DNA from: Bedellia somnulentella
Lineage: Eukaryota > Arthropoda > Insecta > Lepidoptera > Bedelliidae
DNA: 64,000 nucleotides
Direction: 5' to 3'
Assembly: GCA_963576735.1 (NCBI GenBank)
Contig: OY755178.1
Coordinates: 1,426,001 to 1,490,000, forward strand
Shown here piece after piece: positions 30,539-40,350 of this stretch. Every line of letters starts with the position of its first letter. The stretch's first letter is position 1. The translations under genes were made by a program, and so were the position numbers. The notes beneath the pieces are model-generated. The model ran no database searches. It saw nothing but the letters and a program-made list of their open reading frames with translations, and had not been told where the DNA came from.

Positions 30539-31024
30539 TGTTACGACATCTGTTCGCAAGTAGGAGATAGGATTTACCACTACTAGATAACAGATGGCGT
30601 TACTAGTATTCTAATAAGTAAAGGAATTACTAGATGTTTCTCGAATATCGACTTTTCGAGAATGTGGTACTAGAACTTTCTGTAATATTCGCGTATTTGA
30701 GATTTGGCATATATAAAGAGCGACGCGTGCTACGGAGTTATTGGAGTGCGAAGAACTAAAGCGAGAACAAGCGAAATACTAGAGCGAAGAAATTAAATAC
30801 GACAGTGCAGTGATATACGGATTACGGAAATAAGCTTAACGGTGTGGACAGTGTTACTATAACGGAGTAAATTAGTGTTGTTAATTAGTGCGAGTATCGA
30901 TAGTTAATTATCGATAGTGTTTGTTGTGTTGTGTAAAGTGCGTTATTGGTCAATAAATATAATTACACCTTATTGCACGAAAGTGTGACTGGTATTTACC
31001 AAATTAAGAACCCGGTACGTAACA
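30539..31024 (+). repeat. 3' LTR of Gypsy-2
   Basis: 486 bp, identical by eye to 25161-25646. A short open frame that starts in it and runs into the flank is not a gene. Confidence 0.95.
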
Positions 31025-31122
31025 CTATTACTCAACGATACGAACCTTGTGTAATTTCGCCAATCCAAATAAAGAACCACATATTATTGAATATTGAAAC
31101 GTGTACTGCGGAATTCTATTTG

Positions 31123-31260
31123 TTTCAAAATGAGATGGATGTGAATGAAGCTAGAGAGGTTTGCCAGGATCGTACAAAGTGGCGATCGATAGTCTCCGCC
31201 TACCCCAATGGGAACTAACGGCGTGAGAATATGTTATGTTATGTTTTTCAAAATGAGATG
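31123..31260 (+). mobile_element. 108-bp LINE 3' end with perfect 15-bp TSD
   Basis: TTTCAAAATGAGATG at 31123-31137 and 31246-31260 flanks only 108 bp of an RTE-like LINE (31138-31245). The insert holds the last ~26 codons (VCQDRTKWRSIVSAYPNGN), the stop, GGCGTGAG and an ATGTT-repeat tail. A severely 5'-truncated target-primed insertion. Confidence 0.85.
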
Positions 31261-31290
31261 CACTTATTATTTGACTAACAATTATAAATT

Positions 31291-31495
31291 ACTAGTGGTC
31301 CGCCCCAGCTTCGCAAGGATGGTGTTAAATATTTTATACTGTTCATCCCTCTGATATTTAGCGTGGTGATATATATCCTTTGCCCTCCTGTCTCCCAGTT
31401 CTTAGCTACCTCCCTACCAATTTTCAGCCAAATCGGTTCAGCCGTTCTCGAGTTATAAATGGTATAACTGACACGACTTTCTTTTAATTTAAATC
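31291..31495 (+). repeat. ACTAGTGG-type interspersed repeat fragment
   Basis: Begins ACTAGTGGTCCGCCCCAGC, with CCAATTTTCAGCCAAATCGG and TTCAGCCGTTCTCGAGTTAT; related to the repeats starting at 14567 and ending at 52851. Confidence 0.55.
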
Positions 31496-31638
31496 TTTTT
31501 GTTCATGAAAACCTCATTTTTTTTTTTTATTATTTATTAGTTTGGAATACTTACAGCTAAATAATACAACAAATGTTTACAAATTCAGTTATCGACTAAG
31601 CCAATAACAAGTATTCGCAAATAAAGGGGGATTATTAC

Positions 31639-31723
31639 TAATAAATAAAGAATAAATAAAGGAAAGAAAAATTGCCCGCCTGTATCGAAATTTTTCTTTC
31701 CTTTATTTATTCTTAATTTATTA
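31639..31723. repeat. 34-bp inverted repeat made of SINE3 tails
   Basis: Arms 31639-31672 and 31690-31723 match in inverse orientation with one mismatch and correspond to the 3' tail of the tRNA-like repeat; 17-base loop. Confidence 0.8.
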
Positions 31724-32037
31724 CGACTTTCTTTTATATAATATGGAAGATATAGATGTCAATAACTGAAAAAACAATCACAACTAAGATATTGAAATGA
31801 GTCGCTCTAATTTCAAAATTGTAAACTTATTGTAGCATACATCACTGCAACTACGCAATAATCGATTTTGGCAAGCGACTTATCGAATGATCGCATAATC
31901 GAATTAAACCGACTGCTCATTACCCGCCTACAAAATGTGAATTTAATCAGTGTACGGGTCGGCGCTTTCGAATTATTAAATCGAAATAGTCATCAACCTA
32001 GTTTTGAAAGTGTTATGTAAAATATATACTGCAGATT
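31724..32037. other. No feature recognised
   Basis: AT-rich with several ATCGA motifs; no gene. Confidence 0.35.
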
Positions 32038-32145
32038 GCTGTGTAGTGTCGGCTTAAGATAACACTACCCCATTTCAGCCGGTGTGTGTAGGTAAGAGGC
32101 GACTAACGGTGTTGGGGCTTTTAAGGGATTTTTGGGCGATGCGGT
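32038..32145 (+). repeat. SINE1 head half (group A)
   Basis: GCTGTGTAGTGTCGGC to GGGCGATGCGGTTG, then unrelated sequence. Confidence 0.85.
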
Positions 32146-32668
32146 TGATCATACACGGCGTAACTTTTTTTAAATATTTTAAATATTTGATATAATTGTT
32201 TATAAGGCCTTGTTCCAAATCAATGACCTACCGCTTCCGAACCCTAAACAGACTGAGCCATCCATCGGGGGCAGCCACTCGAAAACCTTTGATACCTTGA
32301 AGCCATATTGATCAGTTATTTATTACTTATAGGCATGTTAGATATTATTTCATCCGAAATTGGATACAGCTTTTCAAACACCTACTACGATAAAACTTTC
32401 TCAGAATTTCATAACATGATAAATATAACAACGTTAAACTCTGACGTATTAATTTTATAGACACGATTTCTATATCGGATTAAATAATCGATTTATTGGA
32501 TAGGTAAAACTTGCTATCGTTTTATTATCCTTTTTATATTTCATAGCACTAAAAATTACTAATTAGTTAAAATAATACTTACGTGTAATAAATTTGTTAG
32601 TTACGTTTTTTTTATTAGGTTGCTTGTTATCACAACCATCATCGCAAGGGCATATCGACCGCCCATCA
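32146..32668. other. No feature recognised
   Basis: No coding signal; AT-rich. Confidence 0.35.
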
Positions 32669-32975
32669 AAAATGGGTCGGGGCCTACACCAATTTATCTT
32701 TTTTAAAGTCATATGTGTGGTTAATTTATCATCGTTGTTTACGGCGAGGGAAAACATCGTGAGGAAACCTACATGGCTAAGTTAAACCGTAATTCATGTG
32801 ACAGTGTAAGAGTATTCGTACCAAACGGCGATAGGCCTGTCCCCTATCACGTGAGTACACTGTCCAAGCAAAACGTGGGTACTCTGAACACCAGATGACG
32901 ATGTCACGTGATGTTCGCAGGTATGAGTACCTCTGCCAATCTCTTCAGGGATATATGTCGTCAACGCTTGAGTCT
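32669..32975 (+). repeat. SINE2 copy, head truncated, diverged
   Basis: GGGTCGGGGCCTACACCAAT, AACATCGTGAGGAAACC, CCCTATCACGTGAGTACAC and CTCTGCCAATCTCTTCAGGG appear in order; tail degraded. Confidence 0.8.
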
Positions 32976-33049
32976 TGAGTCATTATCAGGGTTGTTGACA
33001 ACATTATGTTTACAGTTTATTTTTTCCGCAAAATACACTTATACAGATC

Positions 33050-33337
33050 AACTTTTAATTTGTGTAATTGCCGTGCAGTGTCGGCTTAGAACAGCACTAC
33101 CCCATTTCTACCCGTGGGTGATCGTAAGAGGCGACTAAGGGTATAGGGGCTATTTAAGGGATTTTTGGGCGATGCGGTTGGAGACCCGTCACCAACAACC
33201 TTTATTTTACCACTTTTCCCCACTCAACTTTCCGAAAGTGGCTGAGGAATTTTTAATTATTTAGCTCTGGCTTCCCCTTCTAGGGATTTACAGCCGTGAG
33301 TATATGTATGTATGTATGTAACTTTTAATTTATGTAA
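33050..33337 (+). repeat. SINE1 copy (group A) with ~18-bp TSD
   Basis: AACTTTTAATTTGTGTAA (33050-33067) and its one-mismatch copy at 33320-33337 flank a full-length unit. Confidence 0.9.
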
Positions 33338-33809
33338 ATAGATTGGGGTTCATTCAGGATTCATTTATTTGCATTACAAAACGAACCATTAACATATGTA
33401 ATATTGAACATCACAAAGTTTCTATACTATACGTAAGCTGCTCTACATTGTATGACAACTTGCATACTGTGATTAAATAACAACTACCTGACTCAACTAA
33501 AGTGGTCTGGGTAAACCCTTAAATTGTGGGAAAAATGGATGGATTTCGGATTTAGGGGTTCGTTGGGTAAATAGTTTCTATCGTATTGTTCAAGATCCTG
33601 TAGTTACAATATTTTTCGTACCCTACTCCTGGACTTATCTAATTTTAATTGGCATAGCTATGAGTATAGACATGGTAAGGGTAAAAACTCTTTCAGTGGG
33701 GTTCCCTATCGGCTCAAAATTATCAGTAAAATAAATACTCAAATAAGAACTCTCAAAAGGGAAAGCTCTTACTTCTTTATTCATAATTTGACGGTAGTTG
33801 CAGTGAAAA
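33338..33809. other. No feature recognised
   Basis: No gene or repeat recognised. Confidence 0.35.
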
Positions 33810-34053
33810 CATACATACATACACTCACGGCTATAAATCCCTAGAAGGGGTAGCCAGAGCTAAGGAATTAGAAATTCCTCAGCCACTTTTGGAAGTTGCG
33901 TGGAGAAAACATAGTGAAATAAAGGTTATTGGTGATGGGTCTCCAACCGCATCGCCCAAAAATTCCTTAAAAGCCCCAATACCGGTAGTCGCCTCTTACG
34001 TACACCCACCGGAAGAAATGGGGTAGTGCTATTCTAAGCCGACACTACACAGC
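33810..34053 (-). repeat. SINE1 copy (group A), antisense
   Basis: Full-length. CAGTGAAAA occurs directly left of the tail and about 12 bases beyond the head, a probable target duplication. Confidence 0.9.
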
Positions 34054-34373
34054 TGAACACAACACAGTGAAAAATGCTACTTTTTTAATTTTCCAGCCAC
34101 TCAAAGCCTTTTATTATTATCTAAGCTAGTGTTATAAGGCGTGTTCAAGGCGAGTTATACATGTTGATTAGATTAATGCGATATAAGGAATCTAACTAGT
34201 TAATATTTCTTAGATGTTATCTTATATCTATCAGATTCTCATTGAGAAGGATGTCGCTATAAATACATGCTAATTCTTGTTCATTATAAGTTGAATTATT
34301 GTTTCCTACTATATATAGTAAATGTATTTTAATAGGACTTCAAACGAAAATTGGATTTACTTAGGGCCAGTTT

Positions 34374-34581
34374 TTTGATCCGGAGTTAAAAATATAACCA
34401 TTTGTTACATTGACTATAGTTGAATGACTAACCAGTAGTTAAATCGTAAATCCATTTTGGTTCGATATTTGACCATTAGTTACTCTAACCACGGGCCAAA
34501 AAATGCATTTTGCTGATATCTAACTAATAGTTACGATATTTAACAAATTGTTGAGTTAACCACGGATCAAAAAACTGGCCC
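34374..34581. mobile_element. PIF/Harbinger-like MITE, 208 bp
   Basis: Perfect 19-bp TIRs GGGCCAGTTTTTTGATCCG / CGGATCAAAAAACTGGCCC, flanked by TTA on both sides (34371-34373 and 34582-34584), the 3-bp TWA duplication of this superfamily. The interior repeats ACTAGTTA-like subunits. Non-coding. Confidence 0.8.
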
Positions 34582-34672
34582 TTAGAATATATACTCCAAT
34601 GTTTATGAACTATTTTTTTTTCTTTTTTAATATGTTAAAAGTTTATATATTTATTTTTTTTTGGCAAATTTA

Positions 34673-35066
34673 CCTATACTCACGGCTAATAATCTCATTA
34701 AGGGGTCTAGCTCCAGAATTGAGATTCATTAGCCATGTTTGAGGTCGAGTGAGGTACGATTTGTAAATAATCGCAGACATACATACATACATACAGGTCA
34801 AACACAGAACCCCCTTTTTTATTCGGTTAAATCACTGAAACCTGCTCCTAAATGTAAAAAATACTTTTCTGAAAACAGCATCCAAATAGCTTTATCCAAA
34901 CGCGAGACAATCGCGGACAAACAAACATAAATGTAAATAATCGAACTGAAAACCTCATTTTTTTGAAGTCGGTTAAAAAAATGGTTTGTGATAACCCAAC
35001 CATCACGTAAAAGGTCCCAAAACTCTAAATCGTCTCTTACTACGCCTACTGGAAGAACACTACACT
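34673..35066 (-). repeat. Degenerate SINE1, interrupted
   Basis: Tail half 34673-34773 (TATACTCACGGCTAATAATC) and head half 34985-35066 (CCCAACCATCACGTAAAAGG, ACTGGAAGAACACTACACTG) are separated by an inserted segment. Confidence 0.6.
34762..34943 (-). mobile_element. Short retro-insertion with 12-bp TSD
   Basis: TGTAAATAATCG at 34762-34773 and 34932-34943 flanks about 158 bp containing a CATA-repeat, CCCCCTTTTTTATTCGG and AACGCGAGACAATCGCGGAC. It looks like a 3' end of another LINE or SINE family. Confidence 0.55.
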
Positions 35067-35082
35067 GGCTGTGTAGTGTCGG

Positions 35083-35325
35083 TGGCTGAGTAGTGTCGGT
35101 TTAGAATAACACTACCCCATTTCTACCCGTGGGTGATCGTAAGAGGCGACTAAGGGTATAGGGGCTTTTAGAGTGATTTTTGGGCGATGTGTTTGGAGAC
35201 CCGTCACCAAAAACATTTATTGTTACCATCTTTTCCCCAATCAACTTCCAAAAGTGGCTGAGGAATTTCTCATTCCAAAAATCTGGCTACCCCGTTAAGG
35301 GATTTATAGCCGTGAGTATATGCCG
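35083..35325 (+). repeat. SINE1 copy (mixed A/B)
   Basis: GGCTGAGTAGTGTCGG to GCCGTGAGTATATGCC; full length but diverged. Preceded by a stray GGCTGTGTAGTGTCGG head piece. Confidence 0.85.
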
Positions 35326-35689
35326 TGTTATTGCTAGTCTAATCTTACAACAAATTTAATCAATTTAATCCAAACCATCATCAATTGAAGAAAGCCTCCG
35401 TAAGCAAAGGTATAAATCTTCGTGATAGATGAGCAATACAAAATAACGAGGTAGCATTGCAGTACATTAGGACATATATTGCTAGAAGTGTATCACGCAA
35501 GACAGTTTGCTCTCAGTCTGTAGCAATATAGTTTGTAGTTCTCAATTACGTTTTTCTTGTACATATATAGCTCCATTTTATGCCTAGGGCTAGTTTTTAT
35601 AATTAATAATATAATAATTAATAATAAAATCAATTTGCAACAGCTCCATGCACGAAAAAATGACGCGGTTCGCGAGCGAGATCGAGATT

Positions 35690-36020
35690 TGATCGTTCAA
35701 GTCGTTCGAAGACCAGTGCACAGCAGGGCTTAAATGATGAAGATATTTGAAAAATATCTATTGCCACTAGTGGACATTAAAACATCAAAAGACAAAATGA
35801 GATGATGATGCTGATCACTATAAATATGTTCCCTTGAAATCGACCTGTGATTGAATCCGCTAAGTGGAGACCCGTAGAAAATTGGAGTATTTGACATAGA
35901 CCAAAAAGTTACAGAAGAGAGGAAAGGTCTCCACAGATGGCCGACGACTCTATGGAAGTTGCAGTTTGAGAAAGCCTATGTCCGGTCAGTTAACGTCTAT
36001 TGGCTAATGATGATAATGAT
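35690..36020 (+). mobile_element. BovB/RTE-type LINE 3' end with TGATGA tail
   Basis: The end reads AAAGCCTATGTCCGGTCAG, then CGTCTATTGGCTAATGATGA, a form I recognise from lepidopteran BovB-like LINEs (encoding EAYV... before the stop). Upstream is degraded coding sequence. Confidence 0.55.
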
Positions 36021-36021
36021 G

Positions 36022-36463
36022 TATCATTTACACGCGTAAAAATAATTAAAGAAGCAATTATGAAAATATTGATGGCTGAATGAAGCGCGAGTGGTTTGCT
36101 CAGAGCTTAATCTATGTTCAGAGCATACAAAGTAGCGCTCGATAGTCTCTACCAACCCTGGAAAGTAGAGTGGGGAAAAGATGGTAAAAATAAAGGTTGT
36201 TGGTGATGGGTCTCCAACCGCATCGCCCAAAAATCCCTTAATAGCCCCAATACCGTTAGTCGCCTCTTACGTACACCCACCGGAAGAAATGGAGTAGTGT
36301 TATTCTATGCCGACACTACACGGCAATATATCATTTACACGCGTAAAAATAATTAAAGAACGAATTATGAAAATATTGATGGCTGAATGAAGCGCGAGTG
36401 ATTTGCCCAGACCTTAACCTATGCTCAGAGAACAAAGTAGAGCTCGATAGTCTCTACCAACCC
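36022..36463. repeat. ~137-bp direct repeats flanking a SINE1
   Basis: 36022-36158 and 36329-36463 are about 93% identical (TATCATTTACACGCGTAAAA ... GTCTCTACCAACCC). They contain a decayed RTE-like LINE C-terminus. SINE1 sits exactly between them. Confidence 0.85.
36159..36328 (-). repeat. SINE1 copy (group A), tail missing
   Basis: From GGAAAGTAGAGTGGGG to the ACACTACACGGC head. Confidence 0.85.
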
Positions 36464-36499
36464 CAACAGACTCTTACAGCGTAAATATATGTATGTATT

Positions 36500-37556
36500 T
36501 ATGAGACAAGTATGTATGCCAATACGTAAGTGCGGGCATAACATAGTCTATAACAGGCCAAGTAGCTATCTGGTTTGCGGGATCCGACGGGCCGAGACAA
36601 ATGCCTGGTGCACGCGCTCCAAATTGCGCTACACTAAATTCTTATTTAACTACGTATTATGTTTAAATTTGTATTTTACTGTTAATTTGTTATTATTTTG
36701 GATGTTGTAATAAAGTTTTGGGGAATTTGTGAATACTGAAAAAATAAATACTTGATAATTTCTACTTTTATTTATAAACAGATATTATATAAAGATATTA
36801 AGTTATAGCGTTATTTAAAAAAAAATATATTGGTTGGTAATGACAAATAAGTAGGTTTATTTTACAAGTTTCATGGCAAAAGCCATTGCACCAAAGAGTT
36901 TAACCACTTTTAAAAGTTAGTGTAATAAATTACTTAGTATTATTTTGGTTGTTTCAAAATAAATAGCGCAGTTAAAAATATATGTTGTTATTACCGTAAT
37001 AAGTGTTACGTAAAAAACTTTTTATACAGCACTATGCTCCTCAAAGATGAACTAAATAAATGATTTTTATTTCATATATAAATAATCATAATTTTATAAG
37101 TATCTCAAAGTAAATTAATACTATTACAACAGTTAGTAAACGAAAGCCTAGTAATTTGAAATGAACAGGCATCATACCCACGAGCCAAGGTACCCGCCCA
37201 AAGGGCAAGCACGAGCGCTATTTTATCGACACGACGGTTAGAATGAGATGGCGAGATACGATACTAAGTAAATGCGTAAGAGATGGCTGCTTTATCCCAC
37301 GCGATAACTAGTTTAAACACCGCTCGTACTAGCCGGGCAGAATCATATTTACAACCCCAGAACTGCTACCGTTATGCTTAACAAGTTAACAGAATAAGAC
37401 TACTACAAACTTTATACGCGTTGCTATTCCTGCTATAGACAGCTTTTGTTATAAAGATTTGTGCGGACACACTCGTTTCATGGGCTTGCAATAAGACTAG
37501 ATAATATGTTGCCGTATTTATTGCGCTTGTAACAAGACTTCGTTTCAATTAGTTTC
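36500..37556. other. No feature recognised
   Basis: About 1 kb without recognisable genes; short frames look random. The GC-richer part 37180-37400 shows no domain. Confidence 0.35.
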
Positions 37557-37795
37557 TGTGTAGTGTCGGCTTAGAATAGCACTACCCCATTTCTTCTGGT
37601 GGGTCCAAGTAAGAGGCGACTAACGGTATTGGGGCTTTGTAATAGATTTTTGGGCGATGCGGTTGGGGACCCATCACCAACAACCTTTATTTTACCATCT
37701 TTTCCCCACGCAACTTCTAAGTGACTGAGGAATTTTTAATCTCTAGCTCTGGCTTCCCCTTCTAGGGAGATATAGCCGTGAGTATACGTATATAG
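37557..37795 (+). repeat. SINE1 copy (group A)
   Basis: TGTGTAGTGTCGGC to GCCGTGAGTATACG; full length. Confidence 0.9.
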
Positions 37796-38112
37796 TTATG
37801 AAACAATGACGTTGTAGATAGATGTATTGTGGTATAGATCACAGTGGGAAAGTAATGAAGACTCGATGATATTAAATATTGATTATTTATTGTATATTGA
37901 TAAGAAGAATAAAAAACCTATCATCATTCAGCATGGCAGTATCTGCTATTTACACACACACATATGCATTTATCTACCTACGTTTACTTACGTCTATAAA
38001 TGCCAAAAACTGAAGGCAAGATCTTCAGAACCAGAGTATTTATGAACATTTAGGACAATGGTGGGTGTCAAGCCATATAACCCAATAATTACTTAATAAA
38101 TCCCCTCGTCCT
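37796..38112. other. No feature recognised
   Basis: Contains a 72-codon open frame with no recognisable domain or codon bias; not called. Confidence 0.35.
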
Positions 38113-38605
38113 ATAGATTTAAGGTTAAATTTTAAGACATGTGACGATTACTGTAATTTTATTCTCTTCTCTGTCTCATTCTCTAACAATAGTATTGGAA
38201 ACCGTATTTTAAAATTTGAATGTAGGTATAACATACATACATACATACATATACTCACGGCTATGAATCCCTTGAAGGGGTAACTAGAGCTAGGGAATCA
38301 GAAATTCCTCAGCCACTTTTGGAAGTTGCGTGGGGAAAAGATGGAGAAATAAAGGTTGTTGGTGATTGGTCTCCAAACGCATCGCCCAAAAATCCATTAA
38401 AAAGCCCCAATACCGTTAGTCGCCTCTTACGTACACCCACCGGAAGAAATGGGGTAGTGTTATTCTAAGCCAACACTACACAGCAAATAGATTTAAGGTT
38501 AAATTTTAAGACATGTGACGATTACTGTAATTTTATTCTCTTCTCTGTCTCATTCTCTAACAATAGTATTGGAAACCGTATTTTAAAATTTGCATGTAGG
38601 TATAA
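38113..38605. repeat. 119-bp direct repeats flanking a SINE1
   Basis: 38113-38231 and 38487-38605 are identical except for one base (38219/38593). The intervening 255 bp is exactly one SINE1. Confidence 0.95.
38232..38486 (-). repeat. SINE1 copy (group A), antisense, full length
   Basis: CATACATACATACATATACTC tail side to CCAACACTACACAGC head. Confidence 0.95.
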
Positions 38606-38766
38606 GTGGTTGAAAAATAATATCGTTTTTTTTATTTACATATTGTTTGAGTTTTCTGCTGTCCGTGCAGAAAATAAGACTATGACGAATTGACAGTTAC
38701 CAAAATAAGCAATGAAAAATTCACTCATTAAAATTATTAAATTTATTTACATTAAATTTCATTATT

Positions 38767-39020
38767 GCCGTGTAGTGCCGGCTTAGAATGTCGCTACCCC
38801 TTTCTACCCACGGGTGTCGTAAGAGGTGACTAAGGGTATCGGGGCCTTTTTTTTTTTGGATTTTTGAACGATGCGGTTGGAGACCCATCACCAAAAACCG
38901 TTATTTTTACCATCTTTTCCCCACTCAACTTCCAAAAGTGGCTGAGGAATTTATGATTCCTTAGCTCTGGCTACCCCTTCTAGGGAAATATAGCCATGAG
39001 TATATGTATGTATGTATGTA
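38767..39020 (+). repeat. SINE1 copy (group B)
   Basis: GCCGTGTAGTGCCGGC to TATGTATGTATG; full length. Confidence 0.9.
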
Positions 39021-39189
39021 AAATTATAACTGGGACGAACTTACTTTGGGACGAATTAACAAAGCTCCTCGAAGAAAACCCAGAGGAACACAGGTGTGCA
39101 TTCCCATTAAGGTACTAAACCGTGCCTCAGCTAATCATGTCATAAGCAATGCTCTTTCGCGGTTCTAAATATCTTCAATTCTACGTTCA

Positions 39190-39262
39190 TGCAGCAAATC
39201 TTCGATGAGGTGGCAGAGGTACGTATACTTCTGCCACCCGTTCGGGTCTACTACTTACAACG
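39190..39262 (-). repeat. Possible SINE2 tail fragment
   Basis: TGGCAGAGGTACGTATACTT resembles the SINE2 GGCAGAGGTACTAATACTT block; otherwise diverged. Confidence 0.35.
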
Positions 39263-39288
39263 TTTTTCCGCATCGTTACCAATAATGA

Positions 39289-39533
39289 TACATACATATA
39301 TATACTCACGGCTATAAATCCCTAGGTGGGGTAGCCAGAGCTAAGGAATTTAAAATTCCTCAGCCACATTTGGAAAGTTAAATGGGAAAAAGATGGTAAA
39401 ATAAAGGTTGTTGGTGATGGGTCCCCAACCTCATCGCCCAAAAATCCCTTAAAAGCCCCAATACCGTTAGTCGCCTTTTACGTACACCCACCGGAAGAAA
39501 TGGGGTAGTGCTATTCTAAGCCGGCACTACACA
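39289..39533 (-). repeat. SINE1 copy (group A), antisense
   Basis: Full length, TATATACTCACGGC to CCGGCACTACACA. Confidence 0.9.
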
Positions 39534-39633
39534 CCAATAATGATAAATTAACCAAACATATAACATAAAGAAGCCACATTAGATTAAGCCCAATTCAGAC
39601 TTTGATTCCCACTGGGCTATCAAGGTTGTACTA

Positions 39634-39871
39634 ATACATACATATACTCACGGCTATAAATCCCATGAAGGGGTAGCCAGAGCTAGGGAATTAGAAATTC
39701 CTCAGCCACTTTTGGAAGTTGCGTGGGGAAAAGATGGTGAAATAAAGGTTTTTGGTGATGGGTCTCCAACCGCATCGCCCAAAAATCCAATAAAAAGCCC
39801 CAATACCCTTAGTCGCCTCTTACGACACCCGAGGGTAGAAAGGGGTAGCGACATTCTAAGCCGGCACTACA
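39634..39871 (-). repeat. SINE1 copy, A/B mosaic
   Basis: The tail half follows group A (TTGCGTGGGGAAAAGATGG) and the head half group B (CAATAAAAAGCCCC, TTACGACACCC, CCGGCACTAC). TACTAATACATA on both sides is the likely target duplication. Confidence 0.85.
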
Positions 39872-40074
39872 ATACTAATACATACTACTACATAATAATA
39901 CTAATACTAATAAATACTAATACATATATTTTAATAATGATGTTTATAAAGCACAGAACAGTTGCCGCCCGTATATTTCTTAGAAATTGACAAGTGCAAT
40001 AACTTTACCGAATATATTAACATACCATTGATTGTTGTAATATTCAATTTTGCCAATACAATTCAAACAAGTTG

Positions 40075-40350
40075 TCGTGTAGTGCCGGCTTAGATTGCCG
40101 TGTAGTGCCCGCTTAGAATATCGCTACCCCTTTCTACCCACAGGTGTCGTAAGAGGCGACTAAGGGTATTGGGGCTTTTTATTGGATTTTTGGGCGATGC
40201 GGTGGAGACCCATCACTGAAAACCTTTATTTTACCATCTTTACCCCACTCAACTTCCAAAAGTGGCTGAGGAATTTATAATTCCTTAGCTCTGGCTACCC
40301 CTTCTAGGGAATTATAGCCGTGAGTATATGTATTTATGTATGTAATTTAA
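40075..40350 (+). repeat. SINE1 copy (group B) with doubled head
   Basis: GTGTAGTGCCGGCTTAGATTG is followed at once by GCCGTGTAGTGCCCGCTTAG and the rest of the unit. Confidence 0.9.

Larger units (their letters stand above)
25161..31024 (+). mobile_element. Ty3/Gypsy retrotransposon, full-length copy (Gypsy-2)
   Basis: 5,864 bp with 486-bp LTRs identical to each other by eye. They differ from the Gypsy-1 LTRs at a few shared positions (for example GATTTACCAC versus GATTTGCCAC), so the two copies came from different templates. It has a tRNA-Leu-type primer site, gag, pol in the -1 frame and a polypurine tract; there is no env. Both long frames are open, so the element may be competent. The flanks read CTATTACTAA and CTATTACTCA (see findings). 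Confidence 0.95.

Noticed and set aside
30946..31218. 90-codon frame starting in the 3' LTR
   Set aside because: Chimera of LTR, flank and LINE tail; starts at a non-ATG codon inside the LTR.
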